DNA of 64,000 bases from JANNBN01 sp963763885 (lineage in GTDB: Bacteria > Actinomycetota > Acidimicrobiia > Acidimicrobiales > JANYDT01), in assembly GCA_963763885.1 (NCBI GenBank), contig CAVXQD010000003.1, positions 434,001 to 498,000 of the forward strand. The letters run 5' to 3'. This document shows, one piece after another, positions 44,440 through 53,100 of the stretch; the first letter of the stretch is position 1; each line of letters starts with the position of its first letter. Both the position numbers and the translations under genes were made by a program. The notes beneath the pieces are model-generated. The model was not told the origin of the DNA, made no database searches, and saw only the letters and a program-made list of their open reading frames with translations.

Positions 44440-45240
44440 ATGTCTCAGAACGAACCAGGTATCGGCGTCTCCTACGACGGTCACGTTGTCATCGCAGAAC
44501 TGCAAGCCGGCCCACACAATTTTGCCTCCATCGACTTGATGCACGAGCTGGGCGATGCGCTCCTCGCGGCCCAACGAGACGGTGCCCGTTCCGCGGTTAT
44601 CTGCTCCGAAGGTAAGTCGTTCTGTGCTGGCGCCCACTTCGGTGGCGGGTCAGGGGAACGGGCTGCTGGGTTTGGTGCGTTTGTGGCAGCCGACGATTCA
44701 CCAATCGGACCGTTCTACGAAGCTGCCGTGCGCATGTTCCAGGTAGAGATCCCCATGGTTGCGGCAGTGCATGGGCCGGCAGTCGGCGCCGGGTTCGGTC
44801 TTGCAACAGCATGTGATCTGCGCGTCACGTGCCCCGAAGCGTTCATGGCGACCAACTTCGTGAAATTGGGAATCCACCCCGGATTCGGAATCTCCCTGAC
44901 CCTGCCCGAGTTGGTTGGCCCGGCCCGTGCAGCCGACATCTTGCTGACCGGGCGTCGGATCGGCGGAGAAGAAGCGTTTGCTCTTGGCCTTGTGAACCGG
45001 TTGGTCCCGGCAGGTGAAGTTCGCAGTACTGCAATTGCGCTGGCGCAAGAGATCGCGGCGGCAGCACCGCTTGCTGTGCGCAGCACCCGGGCCACGCTTC
45101 GTAAGTCCCTTTACGAGCGCGTTCGTGCACAGTTGGCCCACGAACGCGCTGTCCAGGACAATCTCTCAACGACAGCTGACGCCGAAGAAGGCATTGCTGC
45201 GATGCTTGAACGTCGCGCCGCAATCTTCCACGGAGCCTGA
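44440..45240 (+). CDS. Enoyl-CoA hydratase/isomerase family protein
   Basis: A 266-residue crotonase-fold enzyme. The oxyanion-forming blocks SEGKSFCAGAHFGGG (about 48-62) and AAVHGPAVGAGFGLATACDL (about 106-125) are intact. FGISLTLPELVGPARAADIL and EEAFALGLVNRLVP are usual. It probably hydrates enoyl-CoA in fatty-acid or aromatic breakdown. The ATG at 44440 is where the homology starts; upstream reading is repeat-like. The stop codon is followed immediately by an interspersed-repeat copy, and a second, diverged copy of the last 12 codons lies beyond it. Confidence 0.92.
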   Translation: MSQNEPGIGVSYDGHVVIAELQAGPHNFASIDLMHELGDALLAAQRDGARSAVICSEGKSFCAGAHFGGGSGERAAGFGAFVAADDSPIGPFYEAAVRMFQVEIPMVAAVHGPAVGAGFGLATACDLRVTCPEAFMATNFVKLGIHPGFGISLTLPELVGPARAADILLTGRRIGGEEAFALGLVNRLVPAGEVRSTAIALAQEIAAAAPLAVRSTRATLRKSLYERVRAQLAHERAVQDNLSTTADAEEGIAAMLERRAAIFHGA

Positions 45241-45298
45241 TGGGTTGCTCCACCTCGGATTCACTCCGATCCCTCCGTTCACCGCTCGGCCGCGCCCG
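45241..45298. repeat. Interspersed repeat abutting the enoyl-CoA hydratase stop codon
   Basis: One copy (TGGGTTGCTCCACCTCGG ... CTCGGCCGCGCCC) begins on the base after the TGA of the enoyl-CoA hydratase gene. Its core is the 18-base form TTCACTCCGATCCCTCCG, one base longer than most intergenic copies and one shorter than the in-gene form. The following 100 bases hold the duplicated gene tail and no other gene. Confidence 0.92.
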
Positions 45299-45335
45299 GC
45301 GCTGAGAAACGCTGCCGCTCCAGGCGTCGCTTCTG

Positions 45336-45371
45336 CTGGAACGTCGCGCCGCGGTCTTCCACGGCCTCTAA
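45336..45371 (+). pseudogene. Duplicated 3' tail of the enoyl-CoA hydratase gene
   Basis: These 36 bases code LERRAAVFHGL-stop. The intact gene ends LERRAAIFHGA-stop at 45205-45240. The two differ at only a few positions, mostly in the last codons. The repeat copy lies exactly between them, so the tail was duplicated when, or after, the repeat arrived, or the original end was displaced downstream and the new end regenerated. Confidence 0.85.
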
Positions 45372-45398
45372 AGGGCCGCTAGACCGGCCGGTTGGGGG

Positions 45399-46013
45399 TC
45401 AGCGGGGGGAGAACGGCGTTTGGAGGACGTTGAACCCGGTTGCGATTTCCCACACGGGATAGGCGCCGGGGGGCGTGCGGCCCTTTAGTTTCGAAGCCAC
45501 GCCGTTGTTCTCGAGGTCGGCGCCAGTGGCCATGAAGCTGGCCATTGCATCAACGGAATCAACAAACACTTCGGGCAATCCTGGCAGACGATCCAAACGG
45601 TCGTTCCACTGCTGTTCCACAATCAGACGAGCTGCAGGGCCTTGGAACTGCAGCATTGTCTCTTGCACGGAACCAACAGGTGGCCACTTGCTGAGGGACT
45701 GGTTAATGGCGCCAGATCCTGCGATCGGCGAGGTATTGACCGAGTACACGGTGATAACTGCCTCGACATGGTCGTCTGGGTAGATGTAGTGGAACTGCCA
45801 TTCGCCGGATCGGCCGCTGGCGTCGACATCGTCGCCGCTCAGAACAAGGAACAGCCGACGGTTGGAGGACACGGCGTGAGCAATTTGCTGCGCTTGGACG
45901 AAAGCTTCCATCGCGCTGATGGCCCGAGGAGGAGCAGCAAAGGTAAACATCCGATCACCCGGCGTGGCGGTGTCGAGAGACGTTTCCTTGGATTTTCGGG
46001 TGAATAGTGCCAT
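45399..46013 (-). CDS. Hypothetical protein
   Basis: A 204-residue protein without a domain I recognise. It starts MALFTRKSKETSLDTATPGD and contains GEWQFHYIYPDDHVEAVITV, a strand-rich region, and ends AYPVWEIATGFNVLQTPFS. No signal peptide or membrane segment is visible. It is divergent from the thiolase-like gene, with 152 bases between them, and its stop follows the duplicated enoyl-CoA hydratase tail. Codon composition looks like the neighbours, so it is probably a real gene. Confidence 0.75.
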   Translation of the reverse strand: MALFTRKSKETSLDTATPGDRMFTFAAPPRAISAMEAFVQAQQIAHAVSSNRRLFLVLSGDDVDASGRSGEWQFHYIYPDDHVEAVITVYSVNTSPIAGSGAINQSLSKWPPVGSVQETMLQFQGPAARLIVEQQWNDRLDRLPGLPEVFVDSVDAMASFMATGADLENNGVASKLKGRTPPGAYPVWEIATGFNVLQTPFSPR

Positions 46014-46165
46014 TTAGTGTCCACTCCATCAGCGTCGACACGGCGGGCATCCGAGGCCCGAGTGTTGAACTGGTTGAAGCATCGGCGGGCCGCTCACCGC
46101 GCTTGAGTGGTTTCCGTGACGAGTCAAATTCGCCGCTGCGGTTGAGTCCCTTTAGTCTCGAAGTC

Positions 46166-47752
46166 GTGAACGCGCAGCCACAGGCACAACAACCTCGACC
46201 CGAAACTGGTACCCACGTGGTTGCGGTGGGGGTTGGGCAGATTCGTCGCCGTCCGGCGCTTGACTCAGCATCGGTTTGGGAACCTTGGGAACCGGCGCAA
46301 ATCATGGCGGCAGCAATCCATGAGGCCCTCCAGGACTGTTCTCGAGCGGGCGGGGGCGATAGTGGTGCCCTTGCCCAGAGCGTGGCTGCCCTTGCGGTGG
46401 TGGATCCCATCTCCTGGGGTTATGAAGACCTGGTCGGTGCCACGGCAAAATTCGCCGGCCTCACTCCGTCGGCAGCGCTGACGTGGCCGCCGGGAGGAAA
46501 CTCGCCTGGCGACCTGTTGAACGAACTGGCCGGCCGGTTCGCATCTGGAGAGATCCAGGTTGCCGTGCTGACGGGATGCGAAACGCTCTACTCGGTCAGG
46601 CGTGCCCGGAAAGAGGGCATTGACCTCAGGGAGCGTTGGACGCCGTTCGAGGGGCACAGGGACTTCCTTAAGGGTCAGCGCACCATGACCACCCCGGTGG
46701 AAGCCCGGCACGGTCTCACAGCGCCCATCCATTGCTACCCGCTGATGGAGAATGCCCTCCGAGCAGCAACCGGTCGGTCCGTGGCTGACCACCAGCAGTT
46801 TGTAGGTGAACTCATGAGCCGCAACGCCGCCGTGGCCGCAACCAACCCGCATGCGTGGTTCCCAGACGCTCACACGCCCCAGGAGATCACGGAGATCGGG
46901 CCAGAGAACCGGTGGGTGTGCTTTCCCTATCCCAAGCTCATGAACGCAATCATGGAGGTTGACCAGTCAGCAGCTGTGGTGTTGATGAGCCAGGCCCATG
47001 CGGACAGCCTCAACATTCCTCGCAGCAATCAGGTCCGGTTCCTTGGCGGCGGTTCTTGCCAAGACCCTTGGACCCCGGCGGAGCGCCCCAACCTGGCACG
47101 CTCCGAAGGCATCGAAGCCGCAGCAGCGTTGGCCTTCCAACACAGCGGTCTCTCCATGGACGACATCGACCTCATTGATCTGTACTCATGCTTTCCGTCG
47201 GCGGTGCAACTTGGCATGGCGGCCCTCGGGCTTGCAGCCGACGACCCGCGAGGCGTCACCGTTACCGGTGGACTCGCTTACGCAGGTGGTCCTGGCAACA
47301 GCTACTCGCTCCACTCCATGTGCGTTGCTGTGGAGCGCATCCGTTCCGGTGAGGCGCACACTGCGTTGGTTACCTCCCTGGGCATGGCAGCCTCAAAGCA
47401 CGCGGTGTCCATCTTCGGCGACCAAGAAAGTGCCCCTCGCGCTGACTCTCTGGGATCTAAAGCGTACTTATCAGAAGCGCAGCTGCATGGGCCGGAGTTG
47501 GTGGACGAGACCTCCGGCGATGGTCGCGTCGTTTCGTACACCGCCGAGTTCGATCGCACTGGCGCAGCAGTGCGAACCACGTACATCGTTGACCTTGACG
47601 ATGGCCGTCGCACTGTGGGCAACGGGCCTTGCGATGCTGCCGAAGTAGAGCGTTTGCTGCACCATGAGCTGGTCGGGCTGCGTGCAACGGTCACAGCGGG
47701 CCATGTCGCCGCAGAAGGTCCCGGCGAACCGAACCGGGTCACGGTCGCATGA
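46166..47752 (+). CDS. Thiolase-like acetyl-CoA acetyltransferase family protein
   Basis: A 528-residue thiolase-fold protein of the TLP1 kind. VAVLTGCETLYSVRRARKEG in the first half and GGLAYAGGPGNSYSLHSMCV in the second are the core motifs. The last 90 residues (YTAEFDRTGAAVRTTYIVDL ...) form the additional C-terminal domain. The classic thiolase nucleophile motif is not clear, so it may act on other acyl-CoAs or as a partner protein. The GTG at 46166 gives an N terminus just before the homologous part. Its stop overlaps the start of the alpha/beta hydrolase gene by 4 bases. Confidence 0.82.
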   Translation: MNAQPQAQQPRPETGTHVVAVGVGQIRRRPALDSASVWEPWEPAQIMAAAIHEALQDCSRAGGGDSGALAQSVAALAVVDPISWGYEDLVGATAKFAGLTPSAALTWPPGGNSPGDLLNELAGRFASGEIQVAVLTGCETLYSVRRARKEGIDLRERWTPFEGHRDFLKGQRTMTTPVEARHGLTAPIHCYPLMENALRAATGRSVADHQQFVGELMSRNAAVAATNPHAWFPDAHTPQEITEIGPENRWVCFPYPKLMNAIMEVDQSAAVVLMSQAHADSLNIPRSNQVRFLGGGSCQDPWTPAERPNLARSEGIEAAAALAFQHSGLSMDDIDLIDLYSCFPSAVQLGMAALGLAADDPRGVTVTGGLAYAGGPGNSYSLHSMCVAVERIRSGEAHTALVTSLGMAASKHAVSIFGDQESAPRADSLGSKAYLSEAQLHGPELVDETSGDGRVVSYTAEFDRTGAAVRTTYIVDLDDGRRTVGNGPCDAAEVERLLHHELVGLRATVTAGHVAAEGPGEPNRVTVA

Positions 47753-48739
47753 GCGAGGCAACAGCGTTGACCGGTCTCTCGATGGCCGACGTTGCTCGTG
47801 GCACGGTGATCGACGCGGTGAACGACACGGTGACCGTCGCCGATGCGGCAGCTCCCGATCGTCAGTACTCAATCGATTCCTACGGCATTCGGATCGCGGT
47901 TCACGAGTGGGGCCACCACGAAAGTCCAGTTCTGTTCCTCATCCACGGTGGGCTCGATTTTGCACGTACCTACGACGTGTTTGCGCCGCTGTTGGCCGCA
48001 GGCGGATGGCGGGTGGTTTCGTGGGATCAACGTTGCCACGGCGACAGCGAATGGGCGTCGCTGACCAACTGGTCGGCCGATCTCCGAGACGCCGCAGCAG
48101 TCATCGATCACGTGTCGCCAATGTCCAAAGGGCCGGTTCCCATCATTGGACACTCCAAGGGCGGTGCGATGTCCCTGCGGTTGGCCGAAGCCTGGCCGCA
48201 TCGCTTCAGCAAGTTGGTCAACATCGACGGCATTCCCTCCAACTCACCGCAACCCGACGTCGTCGACGCGATGCAGACTCGTCTGGCATCAGGCGAACTC
48301 AGCAACTGGCTGGACTTCCGACAGTTGGCCGGCAAGAAGGACCGCAAGCCAGACACGCTGGAAGGCCTTGCACGGTCGACGTGCGCGGATGAACCCACGG
48401 TTGTCGCATGAGTGGTTGTGTTACCTCGTGACTGCAGGTGCCTTCAAGAACGATGACGGGTGGCGTTGGAAGATCGATCCCATGCTGCGGCCCGGTGGCT
48501 TCGGTCCATGGCGCCCGGAATGGTCGTTAGAAGGAATGGCGCAATTGTCTGTCCCGCTTCTTGCCATCCTGTGCGAGGAGCAAGAGCCGATGGGCTGGGG
48601 GACTCGACCTCGGCACGTCCACCGATACTTGCCGCAGGGCGCCGAACTGTTGGTGGCGCCAACCGGACATTTCGTTCACATCGAGGCACCGGGTTGGACT
48701 TCATCAACCGTCTTGTCGTTCTTGGGGAGCCCGCAATGA
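47749..48739 (+). pseudogene. Frameshifted alpha/beta hydrolase gene
   Basis: The first part (47749 to about 48375) codes a hydrolase with LFLIHGGLDFARTYDVFAPL, SWDQRCHGDS and the nucleophile elbow IGHSKGGA. The frame then stops at 48411. The C-terminal half continues in the next frame: RRARMNPRLSHEWLCYLVTA ... LLAILCEEQ ... APTGHFVHIEAPG, with the catalytic His, to 48739. The shift is near 48370-48390. The downstream gene start overlaps this stop by 4 bases, as expected if the full-length product was once, or still is, made. Mutation and assembly error are both possible. Confidence 0.8.
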
Positions 48740-49401
48740 CCCTCGTTCAACTCCCGCATGGCCGTATGAGCCTTGCCCTGCACCAGCTACAAAGCGGCGA
48801 AGAAGGACAGCCCCCGTTGTTGTTGCTACACGGCCTGGGTTCACGCACGCCCGCTGCCGTGCCCAGCCAAATTCAATCGGCCTGGTCCGGTCCGGTTTTC
48901 GGACTCGACTTCACCGGGCATGGCATGTCCAGCATTCCAAGCGGTGGCGGCTACTCCGCGGAAGTACTGATGGCCGACGCTGACACGGCGTTGCGCACAA
49001 TCGGCCCAGCGTTCATCGTGGGTGCCGGCCTTGGCGGGTACGTTGCTCTGCTCATTGCCGGAGCCGCACCCAGCCGCGTGCTGGGTGTTGCGGTTGCTGG
49101 TGGCACCGGATTATCCGGCGGTGGAACGCGGCCCGGCAGCGAGGTCATCGCGGTCCCGGCGGCACGGGTGGACGGCACCACGCCGGACCCGTTTGCGTTG
49201 CTGGAACTCGCTTGCGACGTTCGTCCGCCCAACTACGTTGCTTCCTTCGTGCGTCGGTTCGTAGCTGACAACGGCTCCGAACAGCCAGTCAACGTATGCA
49301 CGGCAGCTCGGCCACCGTGGTTGGCTGCTGTGGTTGAGGAGTTCGGTGTTGGTGTTGTGTCGTTGACCGAAGCGCTGGAGTCGTTCGCCCGTTCCAGTTG
49401 A
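48736..49401 (+). CDS. Alpha/beta hydrolase-fold protein lacking the usual nucleophile
   Basis: A 221-residue alpha/beta hydrolase. PLLLLHGLGSRTPAAVPSQI and VFGLDFTGHGMSSIP are the early motifs. The nucleophile elbow reads IVGAGLGGYVAL, with Gly where GxSxG normally has Ser, so it may be non-catalytic or use another residue. It is co-translated with the frameshifted hydrolase and thiolase-like genes. Its stop is two bases before an interspersed-repeat copy at 49404. Confidence 0.8.
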   Translation: MTLVQLPHGRMSLALHQLQSGEEGQPPLLLLHGLGSRTPAAVPSQIQSAWSGPVFGLDFTGHGMSSIPSGGGYSAEVLMADADTALRTIGPAFIVGAGLGGYVALLIAGAAPSRVLGVAVAGGTGLSGGGTRPGSEVIAVPAARVDGTTPDPFALLELACDVRPPNYVASFVRRFVADNGSEQPVNVCTAARPPWLAAVVEEFGVGVVSLTEALESFARSS

Positions 49402-49403
49402 AT

Positions 49404-49483
49404 ATGGGTTGCTCCACCTCGGATTCACTCCGTCCCTCCGTTCACCGCTCGGCCGCGCCCAGCTAATGACGGGTTGCTCACCC
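49404..49483. repeat. Interspersed repeat copy plus a second partial copy
   Basis: A full copy (ATGGGTTGCTCCACCTCGG ... CTCGGCCGCGCCC, 49404-49460) begins two bases after the stop of the hydrolase gene. A fragment GGGTTGCTCACCC follows at 49471-49483, and the CAP-domain gene on the other strand ends inside it: its TGA stop is the repeat's own sequence. The copy uses the short core TTCACTCCGTCCCTCCG. Confidence 0.9.
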
Positions 49484-50041
49484 TTGGCGGAACCGCTCGA
49501 CAAGGACCAAGCCGGCGTCAGTATGAATGACCGCGATGCCGATTTGGGTGAAGCCTGTGTCCAGCAGGTTGGCACGATGCGTCGGGCTGGCCATGAGCGC
49601 GTGATGGATGGCAAGCAGTTCCTTGCCGCGTCCTAGGTTCTCGCCAAGCTTTAACCAGGCACCGGACACGCCGATGCTGAGATCCGTTGCATGAACGAGT
49701 CGTCCGGAGGTCAGTTTTGCTGCGTACTCTGCCGCGTTTCGGTCCAACTCAGCTGTTCGTATGTACGCTTTACGTTTGTACCGTGCACGCTCACGGTTGG
49801 TGAGTTCTAGAAGCGTTTCAGACAGTTCCGCGTCTACAGCTACCTGTACCTCGCCAAGCACTTCAACTTCAACCTGATCAACCGCAGACAGTTCCACGTC
49901 CGACCCGCCTGGCGTGAGACGGAATACCGCTACCACCAAGGTAAGCGCGGTTACTACCGCATAGCGGCCGAGTAGTGGCAGGAGTCCGTTCCGACGTGGG
50001 GATCGAGAGGAGCGTCTTGGGGAAGTAGCCGTGACAGTCAC
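49478..50041 (-). CDS. CAP-domain secreted or membrane-anchored protein
   Basis: A 187-residue protein. After a basic start (TSPRRSSRSPRRNG) a single hydrophobic segment (about 21-40) anchors or exports it. The CAP/SCP-like domain includes LLELTNRERARYKRKAYIRT, LDRNAAEYAAKLTS and a GENLGRGKELLAIHHALMAS block ending SPTHRANLLDTGFTQIGIAV. It ends in the interspersed repeat, which supplies its stop codon. The GTG at 50041 was chosen for a normal signal anchor; a TTG at 50143 would add 34 residues. CAP proteins are linked to spore or cell-surface functions. Confidence 0.8.
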   Translation of the reverse strand: MTVTATSPRRSSRSPRRNGLLPLLGRYAVVTALTLVVAVFRLTPGGSDVELSAVDQVEVEVLGEVQVAVDAELSETLLELTNRERARYKRKAYIRTAELDRNAAEYAAKLTSGRLVHATDLSIGVSGAWLKLGENLGRGKELLAIHHALMASPTHRANLLDTGFTQIGIAVIHTDAGLVLVERFRQG

Positions 50042-50162
50042 CCCAATTACTTCGGAGAGCGGCCGTTCAATCTTGAATGATCTTTCGCGTGAATTTCGCC
50101 TGCCTTCAGACTCTTGGTGACTTGATGTAAACCCGAGTGGCAAAACGTCCGATCACTGGGCC

Positions 50163-53100
50163 GTGGGAATTGCGTCACGGACGAAGGCGGCGGACGCCAA
50201 TCGTCCCCAGGATTACAAAGATCGGGCTGTTTGGAAGCCCCGCCCTTGGCTTGGCCGATCTATTCGCGTTTTGCTGGCCCTCATCCCGATTTTGCCAGCA
50301 TTTGCGGTCACCCTTCTGCTTGGCCGGATCTTTTTTCACCCGGATTGGTCACTCCTGTACCGGGTGTTGTGGGGTCTGGCCATGTTTGTTGTGGGCTCCG
50401 TGGTTGGCACTGCAGTTGGCCAGTGGGCCGCAAGGCTTGTCCCGCTCTCAAGTCTTTGCCAGATGAACCTCGCGTTCCCCGAAGAAGCCCCGTCGCGTTT
50501 GAAGATGGCGTTGCGAGTGGGGAACTCTGGCAATTCGCAAGCGGTGTTGGATGACTTCCGCGAAGGACGTCTGGCAACCGATCCGCAGGTCGCAGCGGAG
50601 CAGGTGCTCACACTGGTTGAGATTCTCAACAACCACGATCGCCGTACTCGCGGCCACTCAGAGCGGGTGCGGGCGCTCAGTGACGTGATCGCCGAAGAGC
50701 TCTGCCTGTCAGACAAAGAGCGAGGGTTGTTACGGTGGGCCTCGCTGCTCCACGACATCGGCAAACTTGCGGTCCCGGCAGAGATTCTCAACAAGAAAGG
50801 TAAGCCCACAGAAGAAGAGTGGAAGGTCCTCCAGGGCCACCCCGCCGCGGGCCACTCCAGGATTGCCCCGTTGGCCGGTTGGCTTGGCGATTGGGCGCTG
50901 TGCATCGAACAGCATCACGAGCGATTTGATGGGACGGGCTATCCACTTCGCTTGACCGGTGCGCAGATGCCGATCGGGTCACGCATCGTCGCTGTTGCCG
51001 ACGCGTTTGAAGTGATGACGGCAGCGCGGTCCTACAAGAAGCCGATGACCTATGACGATGCCCGCGCGGAGTTGGCTCGATGCGCTGGCACACATTTCGA
51101 TCCAAAGGTTGTGCGAGCGTTCCTCAACGTCGGGTACAAGGACTCCCGTGTGACCAAGGGCTTCCTGTCGTCGATCACCGGCGAACTGGCAGCCGGCAAC
51201 GGAGCCATCGCAAAGATCGCGGCTCGACTGGTGGAAACCAGCGTGAGCGGTTCTCCAGCGGCAATGTTGGGTGCAAGCGCAGCAAAGGCTGGAGTGGTCG
51301 CCGCTGCGTTGGGGGTTGCGTCGGCGACCGGTGTCCCGATTGTGTCTTTTGACGGCGGGATTTCTGAGACCGTGCTGGCAGATGAAGTTGTGACAGTTGT
51401 GTCCAGCACCGTCCCCGTCACGCTGCAGGAACCCACATCGACGACCTTCGTGGTGGTGACCACTGCGGTTCCGGCTGACTTGGCGCTCGTTGAAGAAACA
51501 GTCCCGCCGCAGCCCGAGCCAAACGTTGCGGAGTTGCCCACGACCACTCCGCAGCCAACGCTCGCGCCAGCGCCCACGATTCCTCCCACCACCATCGGCC
51601 TGTTCGCAGACGTCACCCCCACGGTTGCACCAACCGTTGCAACGATCGCAACGGTGCCGCCGAATCCGGCATCCGACGACGGTATTGGAGAAGGCGATGG
51701 CTCCGGTGCTGGGCGAACTCCAGCAACCGTCGCGACAACGGTCGCACCTCGTGTGGCGACGACTCGCGTGACCACCCGTGCCACCACCGCTGCTTCGACA
51801 GGTGTCACAACCGTTGCCGCAACGCTGCCGACGACGACCGAGCCTCCGACCACGCTCCCTGTCACCACGGCCGTTACGGTTCCTGAGCCGACTCCCGTCA
51901 CTGCGGGTCCCACGGTTGCTCCAGCGACGCTGCCGCCGACTGTTGCTCCAACCGTCGCTCCAACCGTCGCTCCAACCGTCGCTCCGACGACTCGAGCGAC
52001 CACGCTTGCGACGACTGCTCCCACGACCATTGCGACCACGCTTCCCACGACGCTTCCCACGACAGTCGTGACACAACCGGCGACGACTTCGACGACAACT
52101 CCCGCGACCACGTCCGCAACGACCACTCTCGCAACAACGACGCTCGCCGCGACGACGTCTCCCACGACCACGTCTCCCACGACCACGTCTCCCACGACCA
52201 CAACGACTTCAACGACGACCACGACGTCACCCACCACCTCGACATCGACCACGTCAACCTCGACGTCCACGACTTCGACGACTTCGACGACTTCGACGAC
52301 TTCGACGACAACGACCACATCAACAACCACAACGTTGCCGACAACTACCTCGACCACGACTCCCACTACAACAACGACGATTGCGCCGGCACCCGTATGC
52401 GCGCTTTGGGATGTTGCGTACTTCTCCAATTCCGAACTGGTTGGGCCACCCACGCCTGATGAGGGAGGTTGCATCGCAACGGTCAACGCCTACTGGGGTA
52501 CCGCAACGCCATCGGCGATGATTGCAGGAGATCTCTTCTCGGCTCGATACACCCGAACCATGTCCGCTGGCACCTACTCCCTCACGGTGCGCGCAGACGA
52601 TGGTTTTCGAGTAAAGGTGAACGGAACGGCGATTGCGGACCATTGGGGAATCAGCGGCAGTATCAACACACCGTTGGTCATCCCCATGACGCTCACCGAG
52701 AGTTCAGAAGTTGCTCTTGAGTACCAAGAGATTGGTGGCCGGGCCGTGTTCGACGTTGATTTCAGCGACGGCACACCGTTCCTCACCACCAACACACCAA
52801 TCGCAGTTTCGAGTGGGCTGAGCGCACTTGGCGCTTGGAACATGGACGTGTTCGCCGCACCGGGAAACCCTGCGCTTACCGGCGATCCGACGAACTCGAT
52901 GAACAACGGCGCCATCACTCCGCGTGCCATCACCCGGTCCGGGGCGTTTATCTACATGGCCGACGTGATGGGTCGCCTACACATCATGAATCGTGATGGC
53001 ACCTACACGGCTCGCGAGACCATCCCAACAGGTGTCGTCTCGATTGCGACGTTCCCGCTCACCTTCATCGGCTTGGCTACGGAGTGTTCGGTGGGGTCAA

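Noticed and set aside
51050..52486. Long reverse-strand frames opposite the Thr-rich stalk (Val-rich product)
   Set aside because: They are mirror readings of the ACN-rich low-complexity coding tract; composition and overlap mark them as shadows.
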